Positions 32,256-43,626 of a stretch of 64,000 nucleotides of DNA are shown here, piece by piece. The notes below the pieces were generated by a model that searched no databases, had not been told where the DNA came from, and was given only the letters and a program-made list of their open reading frames with translations. The first letter of the stretch is position 1; each line of letters starts with the position of its first letter. This DNA is from Eustoma russellianum. Its lineage: Eukaryota; Streptophyta; Magnoliopsida; Gentianales; Gentianaceae. The stretch covers positions 12,147,891 through 12,211,890 of the forward strand of contig AP025062.1 in the NCBI GenBank assembly GCA_036186865.1, read 5' to 3'. The translations under genes and the position numbers were made by a program.

Positions 32256-35200
32256 AAACATATGTTATTAATAGTCCTCATTTATGGCAAAGGGAAACCA
32301 TATTACAGCAGAGTCGATGCATCAGTGATACAAAGCTATAGTGTTGTCGACCAAGGAATATAGTCCTAGAGGGAAAATAGTCAAAGCCTAGCTGTTGTAG
32401 CCTAAAGGATTGGGAGTCATGGAACCATATATGATATACTTCATTAAAACCTTGCCAAGAAAAACCACCCTTGTGGATACAAACTTGGACAAAGGAAAAA
32501 GCGTGCATATTTATATGATTGCAATATCTGAAATACAAATCAGGCCAATGAAATACAATAATATGTCTTGAGCCGTTTAATTGTAGTGAATCCAGGTAAA
32601 TGCAGCATCCAGCAGAGAGTCCCTTTGATAGTATAGCAGCAGGCGGCGCATGAATACATTCACAATAGATCCCCAACAAGCCAACATGCAGCAAATAGCA
32701 GAATAAAAGATTAGTATGAACAATATGTATAAGGTATAGTGTAAAACATGGTAGTGAAGAGGCAGCAGAGGTATACCCATGTTGCATGTATCATCTACTA
32801 CAGGCAACGAGTAAAGTGAAATGCCATGATATCGTATTATGCTCCGGCCAATAAACATGGATGTGACATAAATAACAGCAATGGGTAGGAAATCAATAAT
32901 GATAACATTTAGCATAAAGTCAAAAAGTACCGCGTTGCATGTGCCAATGAATGACACAGGCAACCGTAGCCAGGAGTAAAGCCGAATGAGTGCATCTTCC
33001 AATCATGTCCGTATATAAGGCGTAGATGCATCAGTAATCAAGCAACCTTTAACTATGTGTGGTAATTCTGCATGTCTGTGGTACTACTTAAATGAATGAT
33101 GTAATTGGCCATATTGTGCAAGAGTAATGGCCACCATATTAGCCTGATGGGGTACATAAGTGATAGTATGATCTCCCAATGACAAGCAAGTGTGAATGAT
33201 AGATGTAGTTCCAGGGTGAGTGACAAAGTGAGCCACCATAGATGAGTCGTTTTCCATATCAGTAGGGACATACCACTATATAAAATATATCAATGAGATA
33301 GTAGCTGCCTGTAGCTCAGCTTGGAATGGTGTGGACAAGGATAGAGGAAACACTATGGCACCACAGAAACGACCAGTGGAGTCACATAGGATAGCTCCAC
33401 CAGATGCAGTAAAGGAGCTATGGTCTGTATCAACATTCAACTTAAATCACCGGGATGGTGGAAATGTCCATCGAATAATCTGGAGGTGCCAAAGATGAAG
33501 TTTTTGTGATAGACCAAGTGAGAATAATAATGGATCATTTTCCGCATATTTTGTGCCATTTTGTGCACTACACCAGAGAAATATTTGTTGACGAATCAGT
33601 GATTTTAACTGACGCAGGGACCATCGCTCTTCTCCAAAGATGTGGGAAGAATAGGAACGGAATATAGACCAAAGAATGATGCCAGGCGTCACAACCCGAA
33701 GCGTCCCCCTGAAAGACCATTCCCTAGTGGATGTCCACCAAGCAAGTAGTTATGGTAATAAGGCTCCCGCGCATGGCTGTGGCCCGTCCAAAATTGATGC
33801 ATAAGTAGACAAAATGTGACGAATAGAATCACACTCCAGAAATAGATGAGGAGTAGTAGCAGATGAAGCACAGCAGAATGGACACTGCGTAGGGCAAGCA
33901 ACCATAAAGCGCTGTAAATTATCATGAAATGATACAATTTCCATAAAAACAAACGATTACATGGTTGATTAAGCGCATGCCAAATGAATCTATGGGAAAA
34001 AAGTCTCACCCGCGAAGGACAATGCAGTTCATACGACGTTCTAAGAGAAAAAAATCCACTCGCTTCTAGTCGCCATGAATAGTATCCGACGGGCCATCTA
34101 CCTCTGAGGAACACACATCATGAACCCTACAGATCCTCTTCCAAGCTATAGTACCAGTGAGACAGGGCTTGCGGTCTAGTCATCAGCTGAATTTTGAATA
34201 CATAAATGCAGTCCACAAGTTATGTTCATATGGTAGGACCACCACAATTTACAGGAGTAGGCCATGTATAAGGTATCAAGACGACACAAACCAAGGCCCC
34301 CTGAATCGGTGTGTTGAAACAATGTTTGCCACTTTACCCAATGATGAGTGCCCTTGGATAAAGGAACAGATGCAACTATATGAACCGGAAGTTTGCTTTA
34401 GACATGCTTTATCAAAATTAACTTACCTGCTAGAGATAAGAACCTGTTCTGCCAAGCTTGGATGCGCTTATCAACCTGATTCAGCAAATCTGTGTAGTAC
34501 ACTGGATGATTGTGTCCTCAAAATAAATTCACACCCAAGTATTTAACAGGTGGGGATGAAGCATACATACCAAAAGCATGCTCCATACCGCTAAGATGGA
34601 GAGTTGAGACATGTGAATAAGGGATAAGGTAGCTCTTATGAAAGTCAACGCGCTTTCCAGATGCCACCGGTACCGATCCAAAAGTTGTCTAAAGCGTTGC
34701 ATTTTTCTGACCAAACCATTTAGAAAAATGAGCAAATCACCAGCAAAAACAAGGTGAGTGATAACTGACTGTACCCGGCCAACCGAAAACCTGTGTAAAG
34801 TACCATTCTGAACCAACATATTGAGGGCTCTTGAGAAAGCTTCTGAAGCCAGGATAAAAAGGAATCGGTGATAATGGATCACCTTGCTTAATGCCCCTTG
34901 TAGGCTGAAAAAAGCCACATAGTTGTTTGTTGATCAAAACTGGCAAATAGGTGCCCTCTAAATGATTAAAGACAAGCTGAATAAACATGCTCGTAAACCC
35001 CAGTTTAACAAACAACTGACGAAGAAACATCCAGCTTACGCAATCAAATGCTTTCATCGTGTCCAAATTTATCATCACATTTGAACCCCGAGTCTTCTTA
35101 TCCAACTTATGAGTAAGCTCACGAGCAAGCAGAACATGCTCAGTAATATCCCGATCTTTCATAAAGCTTGCCTGTTCTGAAGAGATAATATCAGGCAAGA

Positions 35201-35335
35201 TAGATGTGAGTCTGGTGGTAAAGATACGGGTATTGATCTTCGCGGGAAATTTGACAAGCTGATGGGTCGAATGTCCGAAAATGTCGTCGGAGAAAAAAGC
35301 TTTGGTATCAAAATGGAGTATTCAATGGAGAAATG
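32256..35335 (-). mobile_element. LINE LN3, 5'-truncated, minus strand
   Basis: It starts (minus strand) in the RT domain at the residues ILIPKLFSPTTF and runs to the conserved 3' end (hairpin at 32276-32293) next to a TA-rich tract. The 3' UTR (33050-32256) keeps a hairpin of the shared type at about 32778-32812, followed by GGTATACC. The left boundary is set by the change from LN2 3' UTR to RT sequence and is uncertain by about 20 bp. Confidence 0.75.
33050..35335 (-). pseudogene. LN3 ORF2 remnant: RT, zf-RVT, RNase H
   Basis: RT pieces are FSDIRPISLSNF, DIISSEQASFMKDRDITEHV, MINLDTMKAFDCVSW and TRGIKQGDPLS. The active-site box normally read as YADD is FAGD here (34735-34746), so the first catalytic Asp of the pair is lost. 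The thumb and zf-RVT regions (34114-33689; FFSLRTSYELHC, CPTQCPFCCASSATTPHLF) are spread over several frames. RNase H begins near 33440 (FKLNVD) and is full of stops. Only fragments remain translatable. Confidence 0.75.
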
Positions 35336-38300
35336 AGGAGAAAAGCAACTCCAAAACTCAAGCACAGGAAACAAAATATAGTTAATCCAAGCAGAAAATA
35401 TGCAAAGTCTATGACATGTAGCACAATGACATATAAGAAGGAAACAGAACGCACCATGTTGCTTACATCACAGAAGGACGTAGGGAACCACCAATGAAAT
35501 GAGCCAACCCATTGGGAGACAGCTACATCACGGACGCAGGGCTGGTACTGTTACATCCAAAGTAAGAGCACCACAAACTTCACAAGGTAGATGATGGAGA
35601 GAAGTGAAAGTTCAGAAACCGGTCGCTCGATATCTATGCCGTGCTAATGTATGAGCAGCTGTATTGGATTCTTGAGGAGAATACTGGAGGGAGGTAGCGT
35701 TTAGAGTCAAAAACAATACAACACGTTGCAAATCATTTGCAAGCGTCCCCGTAAACCGATTTATATTAGACAATGATGAAAGAAGGGAGAGACGATCAAT
35801 TTCGAAGATGAGATGATCATACTAACTGCTATAGTATATCAAAGCCATTGTTAGAGCCAATAATGCAGCACACATGGGGCAGGCGGAAGGCAAGGAAAAG
35901 CATATGGCCGAAACAAGAGTACCCTGTGCATTTCGCAGGATCGCCCTCCTGCCGAGAGGGATCTCCCGACAGCATCATCCAAGTTCAGCTTTAATTTTCC
36001 AAATGGAGGTAGCTCCCAACACACTATTTTTATGCGCCTTGAACGTAGAGATGGTGAAAGGGATAGTTCACCCAGGTGGGGCAGGTCCTGGGCAAATTGC
36101 TTTCCATTTATTACTTAACACCAAGTGTAGATGTGTGATCGAACCTGCTGAAATAAGTGTCGATAGGAGAAATCATCTGAATGAAAACGAATAGACACAT
36201 ATTCTTTCCAAATAACTCAAACAACCACCGATGGGACAGCATCATACAACTGACCATGCATGGATGTGTTGGAGGAAAGCTGCCACCATCGAACTAGATG
36301 CCCTTTAATGGTTTGGCTCTGTGGCATTGGACCCGAGAACATAATAGAGATTTCTCTCCAAAGAGCTTGTATCTGAGGACATAGCAGGAAAATGTGATCC
36401 TACATATCTGAATCATGTCGACAAAACACACACTGCGACGGTAGGATGGAAAGCAAATGTCGGAAATTGTCAATTATTGGTAATGAATGTGTCCATAGCC
36501 GCCAAAGAAAAATGCGCATCCCTGGGTGTGAGTTAGGCCACCACACAAATCGCGAATAAGGAAAAGAGTCACTAGTTTGTGAGATCTCTTGATATGCAGA
36601 TTTAAGTGAAAACTTACCATTTGTATCAGCTGTCCAATTCAATGTACCCTGCGTGCCATCTACCTTGGTTGTCATGACATCATGAACTCTACAAAGGCAC
36701 TTCAAACTTGCATAGTCATAGATATGTGAGTAAAGTGTGTTTCGATTGCCATATTTTTGCCTGAAATACTCTGTCCATAAAGAATGTGACTGATGGTATT
36801 TCCACCATAGTTGGCAATCATGTGCTTTCTATAAATGAGGAAGATTGCGAATACCCAATCCTCCAGCCTCTACGGGGTAGCAGATCATGTTCTATGAACG
36901 CCAATGGTGTCGACCTTTCCATAGAAATTGGACATCTTCCTATTTAGTTCATAAATGACTCCTTTCGGTAAGCGGGAAGTAGCAATAATATGAGTAGGCA
37001 TGGAACTGAGGACATGCCGTATAAGGACAAGCCGACCCACCATGGATAAAAGCTTAGAAGACCACACATTAAGCTTAGCATCAAAATGATGTAGTAAAGA
37101 CTCACAATATGCGACTGTGTTGATACCCTTATATAAGAAGGAACCAAGGTATTTAATAGGCAATGAAGCTAACCCCATGCCCAAGACATGAGAGTTGCTG
37201 ATTCCCGAAACTCCTAACCCCATCACAACTTGACATTTATGATAGTTTACTAACTATCCAGACGCGTGTTCATAAAGCATCAGAAAGTCACAAAAGCATT
37301 CCAAATTACGACGCGTTCCATGCAAGAAAATTAACAACTCACCTGCGAAACCTAAATGAGAAACTCGAGGTACTTGACCTGCCTAGAACCCACAAATTGT
37401 ACCCGCCTCCATCAGAGCATTTAGGCCACGAGAATCATTCACACGCTAGAATAAACAACAAGGGTGACGGAGGATTGCCCTTCTTTACCCCTCGATCGAC
37501 TGAAAAGAAACCCACTGGTTTACCATTAATAATAATAGAGCAACGTGTGGCTCAAAATTATTCAACACTAGACGTACCACCCAGGATCAAAGCCCATTAA
37601 GAGTTGATCAAGATAAGACCAACTAACCCAATCAAATGCTTTTGCCATATCTAATTTCACCATAACATGTCCTCCTCTTGATGATCGGTCGAGCACAAGA
37701 ACCATTTCTTAAGCCAAGAGTATATGCTCCGTAATGCCTCTTCCTGCCATAAATCCTACTTGCTAAGGTGAGATTAATCATGGAAATTAAGATGATAGTC
37801 TAGTATAAATCAGTCGTGTGATCACTTTAGATATAAAATTTGCCAAGCAAATCTGCAACGGTTTGCAGAATCTACACCTTCGGAATCAATGTTATCATAA
37901 CCGAAGCTATTTGAGAAGGAACATAGATTCCCAAAAAAAACTCTTCAACTACTTTCAGGACATCAGGATGTATAGTTGACCAAAAAAGTCTATAAAACAA
38001 ACCAGGGTATCCATTCGGGCCTGCTGCACTAGATGGATTGAGACCCACACCGTTTGCTTTACTTCTTGTAAGGTTGGCATCTCCTGCAAAGTCGCATTGT
38101 CCTGCTCCGACATTGGACGAGGTATGTGGATAGAGTCAATCTATGTTGAAGGGGCTGCCAAAAATAAATTCTGAAAATAATGTCGCCTCAGCCTATATGT
38201 TATCGGCCATGAGACATTCCTCTCCATTCTCGCGTAAGATCCTGCGAATATTCTGGCGACGTTTCCTATCCTTTACAGTTTGATGATAAAAGGATGTATT

Positions 38301-39362
38301 TGCATCATCTTCTTTCAGCCACTTGACATTTGCTTTTTTGCTTCCAGAAGAGTAGGGCCCGGGATTGAGCAAGTCGCAGATTAGCAACACTACGATGATA
38401 AAGAGCGCATTCAGTGGCCAAAGTAGAAGCATCATACTCACGCTCACATCTAGTTACCTCCTCTTCTGCCCGTGCAACTGCACCAAAAATATTTCCAAAT
38501 ACATCTTTATTCCATTTACGCAGATGTTGTTTAAGGTGTCACAGCTTATCAGATAAACCCCACATGCATCCAATTGTAGGAAAGGACTGCCAAAGATTGT
38601 GTACTAAAGTGTCAAAATCTAGATGAGTAGTCCATACATCAAGATAGCTGAAGCTAGCAGGCACATAGGATGTCTCTAGATCACAAGATAGATAAATAGG
38701 CGAATGATATGAGGTTGCTCTATTGAGATTCTCACAGTGTAAGACGAGAAACAAATCCATAAAAGAAGTCGAGCACAAATATCAATCCAGGCCCCGCCAT
38801 ACTCGGCGCAAACCACGGCCGTCGCACCATATATATGCCAAGCCCTAAAATGATATAGATTGAAGAGTGCATGCGAAGACCAAATCATTAAAATCTTGCA
38901 ATGACCACAATGAGGGTGTTGCACGACCCTTATGCTCATCTAAAGAGAGAAATGTATTGTGATCTCCTCCCACCAACCAAGGAAGATCCAAGGAACTATG
39001 AAAAGATTGTAATTCGGCCCATAATGGGCGACGCACAAGGACCGTGTGTAGTCCATTAACCGCAGTGAACCAAAAAATATCTCCAGAGGCTAACCATTTA
39101 AGCTTGAGCGAATGATTTTGTACACCTTGGCGTTCCTCCTCCAAAGAAATTAACGAATCCCTCCAAAAAACCAAATATGGTCATCACAAGCAGAAATAGC
39201 TTTTGTGAACCCAAATTTTAAGAGACAAGATAGCAACGAAGAGACACGAGATTTTGGTTCTATAATAACCAAAAGGTGTAAACTATAATGACATATTAAC
39301 GATATGACTCGATCCACTGAGGTACGAATACCTTGCACATTCCATATTAAAATCTTCATTAT
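35336..39362 (-). pseudogene. LN2 ORF2: endonuclease, RT, zf-RVT, RNase H (dead), with 3' UTR
   Basis: The start MKILIWNVQGIRTSVDRVIS (39359) is the usual N terminus of the apurinic-type endonuclease. GGDHNTF replaces the usual GGDFNTF. Later pieces are WLKEDDANTSFYH (38300), VMVKLDMAKAFDWVSW (37650), and the RT active-site box reading FAGE instead of YADD (37338-37349). The thumb region follows (LPIKYLGSFLYKGINT, 37150), then zf-RVT (FSLKSAYQE ... CVFCRHDSD, 36600-36400) and RNase H starting near 36010 (GKLKLNLD). The 3' UTR runs from about 35620 to 35336. At least five frameshifts or stops are seen. Loss of both catalytic aspartates makes the RT inactive. Confidence 0.8.
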
Positions 39363-39804
39363 GATAGAGCATCAAAAGAATTAGAGACATAAGCGGCACA
39401 CAACATGGTGACACGTGGCGAAGTCTGTGGATTAGTACGGTGTGTCCGGCGAAGAAGTTTTGGTGGAACAAAGAAGTCCAAGTCGGCAGGGGCATCCACG
39501 ACATCAGAAGATGGGTGATTCTCCATTAAAATGGATTGAAATAAACGTGCAATGGAATCAAAAATAACCGCATCTTACTCACCCAGAGCCATAATGTCCA
39601 ACCGATTATCTGGAGCTTCACTGTAGGAGACCGAATATACTGCAACATGGCATAGAAGCTCACTTATCAAACTGTCATCTACACCACGAAGACGTGTCAA
39701 ATCTTGCACATCTGTGACAGAGGCTGTAGCACATACATCTGGCGATTGGAGGGGCCGAGAGGCCTGAAAATCTAACGAGGGATTAGCAGCTGCTGCATGG
39801 TGTG

Positions 39805-40700
39805 TTATTCGGCTTTCTGGGACTTTTTTGAGAGTCTATGTTGCTTTTGCTCTGTTGGACGACTGATGTGGGTTGTCTTTGTCTGCATGACCGTCTCAAA
39901 TGAATTAGTTTTACCATAGGCAGAGGCTGTATGACCTAGCCAATAACCTCCTGTACAATATGATGGTAAATATTCATATATAGCCTGCTGCGTGATCAAA
40001 CGGGAAGCCCCATGAATGTATGCACGCCGCGAAAGTTCTTTAGAAACATCAACTTCAATACAAATTCGAGCCACCGAGGGCCGCAAGATGGATGTTGATG
40101 CTACATCTAATTTCATGGGCGTGCCAATCATGCGGGCTATTTGAAAAAGTGCATCTTTCTGATGAAAATGAATCGATAAACCAGGGAATATAATCCATAC
40201 CGGTACAATTGGGACTTCAACAGTGGGATCATAATCCGGCGTCCATTTTGTGACACACATGTGTTTGCTAGATATCATCCAACATTGCCGAGAGAAACAA
40301 CAAAGATAGTCCTATTTTTGATCGAATTGAATAAGAACGTGAGACGCATCAAGAAAACCAATCTTAACCGATCCAGAAAAGCCAATACAATCGATCGAAG
40401 TGCAGATCGTTTCCAGTGGTAGGCGTCCATACCAAAATGTGCCAGCCAACGAAAATCTTAATGGGCCTGCCAGCGAATGAATCTCTTCTTCTGAAAAAGG
40501 AATGAGAGGGCTGCCCTTAAATTTCTAGATTTGCTTCGGTGTGATGGAGGGTGCTGGCGAGGCAGTGAATAACGAGGCAAAAGTCTTGCTCGGCACCGAA
40601 GGCGGCAGTGGTGCGATGGACGCTACATGTCGGGGAGAGTGCGCAATGGCACTGTTGATGTCATGTCCGATCGCTATGTGGAGAATGAGCCAAGGAGTTT
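39805..40700 (-). pseudogene. LN2 ORF1 (DUF4283-type RNA-binding protein), degraded
   Basis: Reading leftward, the frame shows FSEEEIHSLAGPLRFSLAGT, FWYGRLPLET and VLIQFDQK. Then, after a stop, YDPTVEVPIVPVWIIFPGLS and HFHQKDALFQIARMIGTPMK follow. These align residue by residue with ORF1 of LN7 (AGT/VGTFWY, VPIVPGWISFPGL, FHQKDALFQIGRML). The family is the DUF4283 N-terminal module of plant LINE ORF1 proteins, which bind LINE RNA. The zinc knuckle that LN7 has is missing or unreadable. The N terminus runs into the start of LN4 at about 40700. Confidence 0.75.
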
Positions 40701-43105
40701 CGCCCAACAATGCACTGCAAACTCTGGGTATGCGGTCAACCTCACTGCCAATTAAATATTTAGGCTCATATTTGTACAAGGGAATCAACAAAGCCAGGTA
40801 TTGTACCCCCTTACTTGATCACTTTGACGCTAAACTAACTGCTTGATCGACGAAATTACTTTCAATGGCGGGTCGCCTTGTACTAGTCAAACACGTTCTC
40901 AACACAATTCCAACTAATCTCATAGCCAGCTCCAAGCTTCCAAAGGGAGTGATTAATATTCTCAATCGCAAAATGGCAGTTTTCCTTTGGAAGGGAAGGC
41001 ATCATTGGCAATCTTGGCCCACAGTTTGTCGTGATGTTGAATTTGGTGGCCTTGGAATCCGAAGCTTATCTAATATTCAAAAGTCATACGATTGTCAACT
41101 TTGGTGGAAATACTTTCATTCAAATAGCTTATAGGCTGAATTCAGCAGAGCCAAGTATGGCCAACGCTCTTCCATATATTCGCACATTTATGACTCATCA
41201 ACATGGAAGCGAATATGCAAAATCAATAGCTATATGGAGTTATATACTACTGGGACACATGATATGCTCCACTGGACACCAGATGCACATGGACAATTTT
41301 CTATACGTTCAGCCTATTCATTAATAGCCGACCAAGAATCAAGCAAAGTCGAGACAAGGTACATTTGGTGGAACTCCGCTCATCAAGGACAAAAAATTTT
41401 CCTCTGGCGATTATGGAATAACTCACTACCGCTGGTTAACAATTTATGCTGCTGGCTCACATCACTACAATCTCAATGTATATTTTGTCGGCAACAACAC
41501 GATCATCAAGACCATATATTCTTGCATTGTTCAAAAATACGGCCTCTTTGGGTGGATATGTCAATTACATTTTCGGGTCCAATGCCACACTCGCGCACAA
41601 TGAAAGCACATCTCTTGCGTTGGTGGTACACGTCTTCATCGAGACATATGATGGGCCAACTACGAGCAATTGTGCCAACGTTAGTGACTTGGGAGATATG
41701 GAAATCTTATGCCGCATGTAGATTTGGGGAGGAGCATTTTAATCAAGATAGATTACATACAAAGGTTAAGTCCGCAATCTATACTTGGTGCGCTACAGTG
41801 AAAGATAAAAAGTTTTCCATGTCTATACCTCATCTTATCCACAGGCATTACTCGCCGCCAATCCAAACAAGCCGAATAACAATTGTCCGGTGGCAATTTC
41901 TGCCTTCTGGAAAGCTTAAATTAAATATCGATGCAGCAGTTGGTCAGAGATTTACAGCAGGGGCAGCTATCTTGCGAAATTCCAATGGGCGGCTAATATC
42001 AGCTATTTGCTTTGCACTATCTTTGGTGTCTCAATTGCGAGCGGAACTGCAAGCCATGACATATGCATTAATCTATTACACACAGCAATATGAAAGCATT
42101 ATCCTACAAACAGATTGCCAAGCGATGGTAACTCTTTTGGCGGAAGAACATCCGATCACAGGCTTATTATCCCTGGAGGTCACGCGGGCTAAGCGATTCC
42201 TCAGCCTCAACCATTCAACCCTACAATTCTGCACATAGGTTAGCACGATACGGTTTCAGAATGGCGGGTCTACGGACGTACCTCTCCAATCAAACACTGC
42301 CATGTGAAGTTCGTGGAGCTTTACTCATGGATCTTCAACTGCCGGCCTTTCGTCATTGACAAATGTTGGACGGTACATTGGCTTTATCCCCTGGTCGTTG
42401 CCTGTGTTTTTGCACACAGGCATTGCTGGTGCATTTTTCTCCTAAATGTTATTTCACTATGCATGAGCCGCATCAAGTTCTTGTCTCCTATGAATCTCTT
42501 TATCTAATACCTGTGTTTATTTTGTTATGGTTGGCAACAATGCACATCATATTGACGAGGCAATCCACACGAACCAATGTCACAATTTATGGCAGCAGAA
42601 AAGTATTAATCAGAGACAACCAGAAGATGTCGTCGCCTTGGCTTGGGATGAGCCAGGGCGATTTGGGTACGCGTTTAGATATTACATACACTATCCTTTC
42701 ATGTTTCATTGCTATTGTGATAACTGCTTCATTGCTCTTTCATGAGGTACATAAAAAAATGGATCCATCATGCCCAAGTCATGCTACATCTACAACACCA
42801 GGACATTGCCGACTCAACCGGGACATTAGCGAATTCTATTCTGCTGCAACTGCGTCGACACATAAATGCTTTAGTATCCATGACAGTCGCATAAATATGT
42901 ACGTTTTTTCCTTCACCAAGGTTTTATCCACAAGGGTGGTTTTTCTTGGCAAGGTTTTAATGCGGCATATCATATACGACTGGAGATACACCATTATACG
43001 TCCGCTAGTTTACTTATTCTCATATGATGATGTTTGTAACTGATGTTTGTAATATGATTTTCCTCTGCCATAAGTGAGGTTTTAATAAAATATATATTTG
43101 TGCGA
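40701..43105 (+). mobile_element. LINE LN4, 5'-truncated, plus strand
   Basis: It starts within the RT thumb region, head-to-head with LN2. It contains the C-terminal half of ORF2, a 3' UTR with the TTTGCACACAGGC-type hairpin (42399-42422, arms TGCCTGTG/CACAGGCA, followed by GGTGC), and the conserved 3' end (hairpin 43062-43079). It is followed by a TA-rich microsatellite. Confidence 0.8.
40705..42238 (+). pseudogene. LN4 ORF2 C-terminal half: RT thumb, zf-RVT, RNase H
   Basis: Pieces in order are TLGMRSTSLPIKYLGSYLYK, a stop near 40846, and GRLVLVKHVLNTIPTNLIAS with KGRHHWQSWP (40865-41134). After a frameshift, zf-RVT follows (GQFSIRSAYSL, IWWNSAHQGQKIFLWRLW, CIFCRQQHDHQDHIFLHC). RNase H starts near 41900 (GKLKLNIDAAVGQRFTAGAA) and contains RAELQAM and an intact third acid in LQTDCQAM. 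The fourth acid region is replaced after 42180 by a shifted frame. The copy could not make a functional ORF2. Confidence 0.8.
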
Positions 43106-43106
43106 A

Positions 43107-43148
43107 AAAAATATATGTATATATATATGTATATATATATATATATAT
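43107..43148. repeat. (TA)n tract between LN4 and LN5
   Basis: TATATGTATATATATATG-type microsatellite immediately after the LN4 3' end and before the LN5 start. Confidence 0.9.
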
Positions 43149-43159
43149 GATTTCTACTG

Positions 43160-43601
43160 CATCCATCGGAATACTTGCGCGTCCATCTTCAACAGCCCAG
43201 CACTCTGAACATGAGCCATGTTCTCCACCGCCACAATAGGTTGTTCCAGTTACGAGTAGGCAGGATATCAATCTCCTAAGAGAAGATAAAGAAGATGCAT
43301 TCATGTTATCCAGAGCCAGCACGAGGAAATTGATTATTTTCACTGTTCAGATTCTGATGTGGGATTTCTCAAACGGCCAACATTGGAAGTTCCAACACGC
43401 CAGGATTTTCTAAAGAAGATGCAGCAAGATTCAGAACAAATTGCAAAACGTTTAGCCAATCGGCCTACATGTGATGATGATGACACAATTTTGGCTTCCT
43501 TTGCAGCTAGTACAGTGGTTGAGCTGGATGGATTTATTCATGTGCCATCGCGTCGCCAACGACGCCCGAAAAAAGACTTCCCCCCCGTCCCCAATTCCTA
43601 A
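43160..43601 (+). pseudogene. LN5 ORF1 C-terminal tail
   Basis: The frame at 43359-43601 reads LKRPTLEVPTRQDFLKKMQQ, an acidic stretch (DDDDT) and a basic C terminus RRQRRPKKDF, stopping 26 bp before the ORF2 start region. Position directly upstream of ORF2 and spacing like LN7 suggest the ORF1 C terminus. There is no recognisable domain in it. Confidence 0.5.
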
Positions 43602-43626
43602 TGGAGACACATAGTACGACTCGAGG

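Larger units (their letters stand above)
32074..40700 (-). mobile_element. LINE LN2 on the minus strand, interrupted by LN3
   Basis: On the minus strand the order is ORF1 (40700-39805), ORF2 with endonuclease, RT, zf-RVT and RNase H (39362-35620), and 3' UTR to about 35336. A separate LINE 3' end at 32150-32074 carries the hairpin (32110-32127) and an A8 tail (32081-32074). Because LN3 fills the space between, the simplest reading is that LN3 inserted in the LN2 3' UTR. I cannot prove that the 32074-32150 end belongs to LN2. All frames carry stops and shifts. Confidence 0.7.

Noticed and set aside
35874..36194. 106-codon plus-strand frame as a gene
   Set aside because: It is antisense to the RNase H region of LN2 and has no recognisable domain.
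40700..43105. LN2 and LN4 as one twin-primed, inverted LINE
   Set aside because: Both contain the same C-terminal ORF2 domains and separate 3' ends, so they cannot be parts of a single copy.
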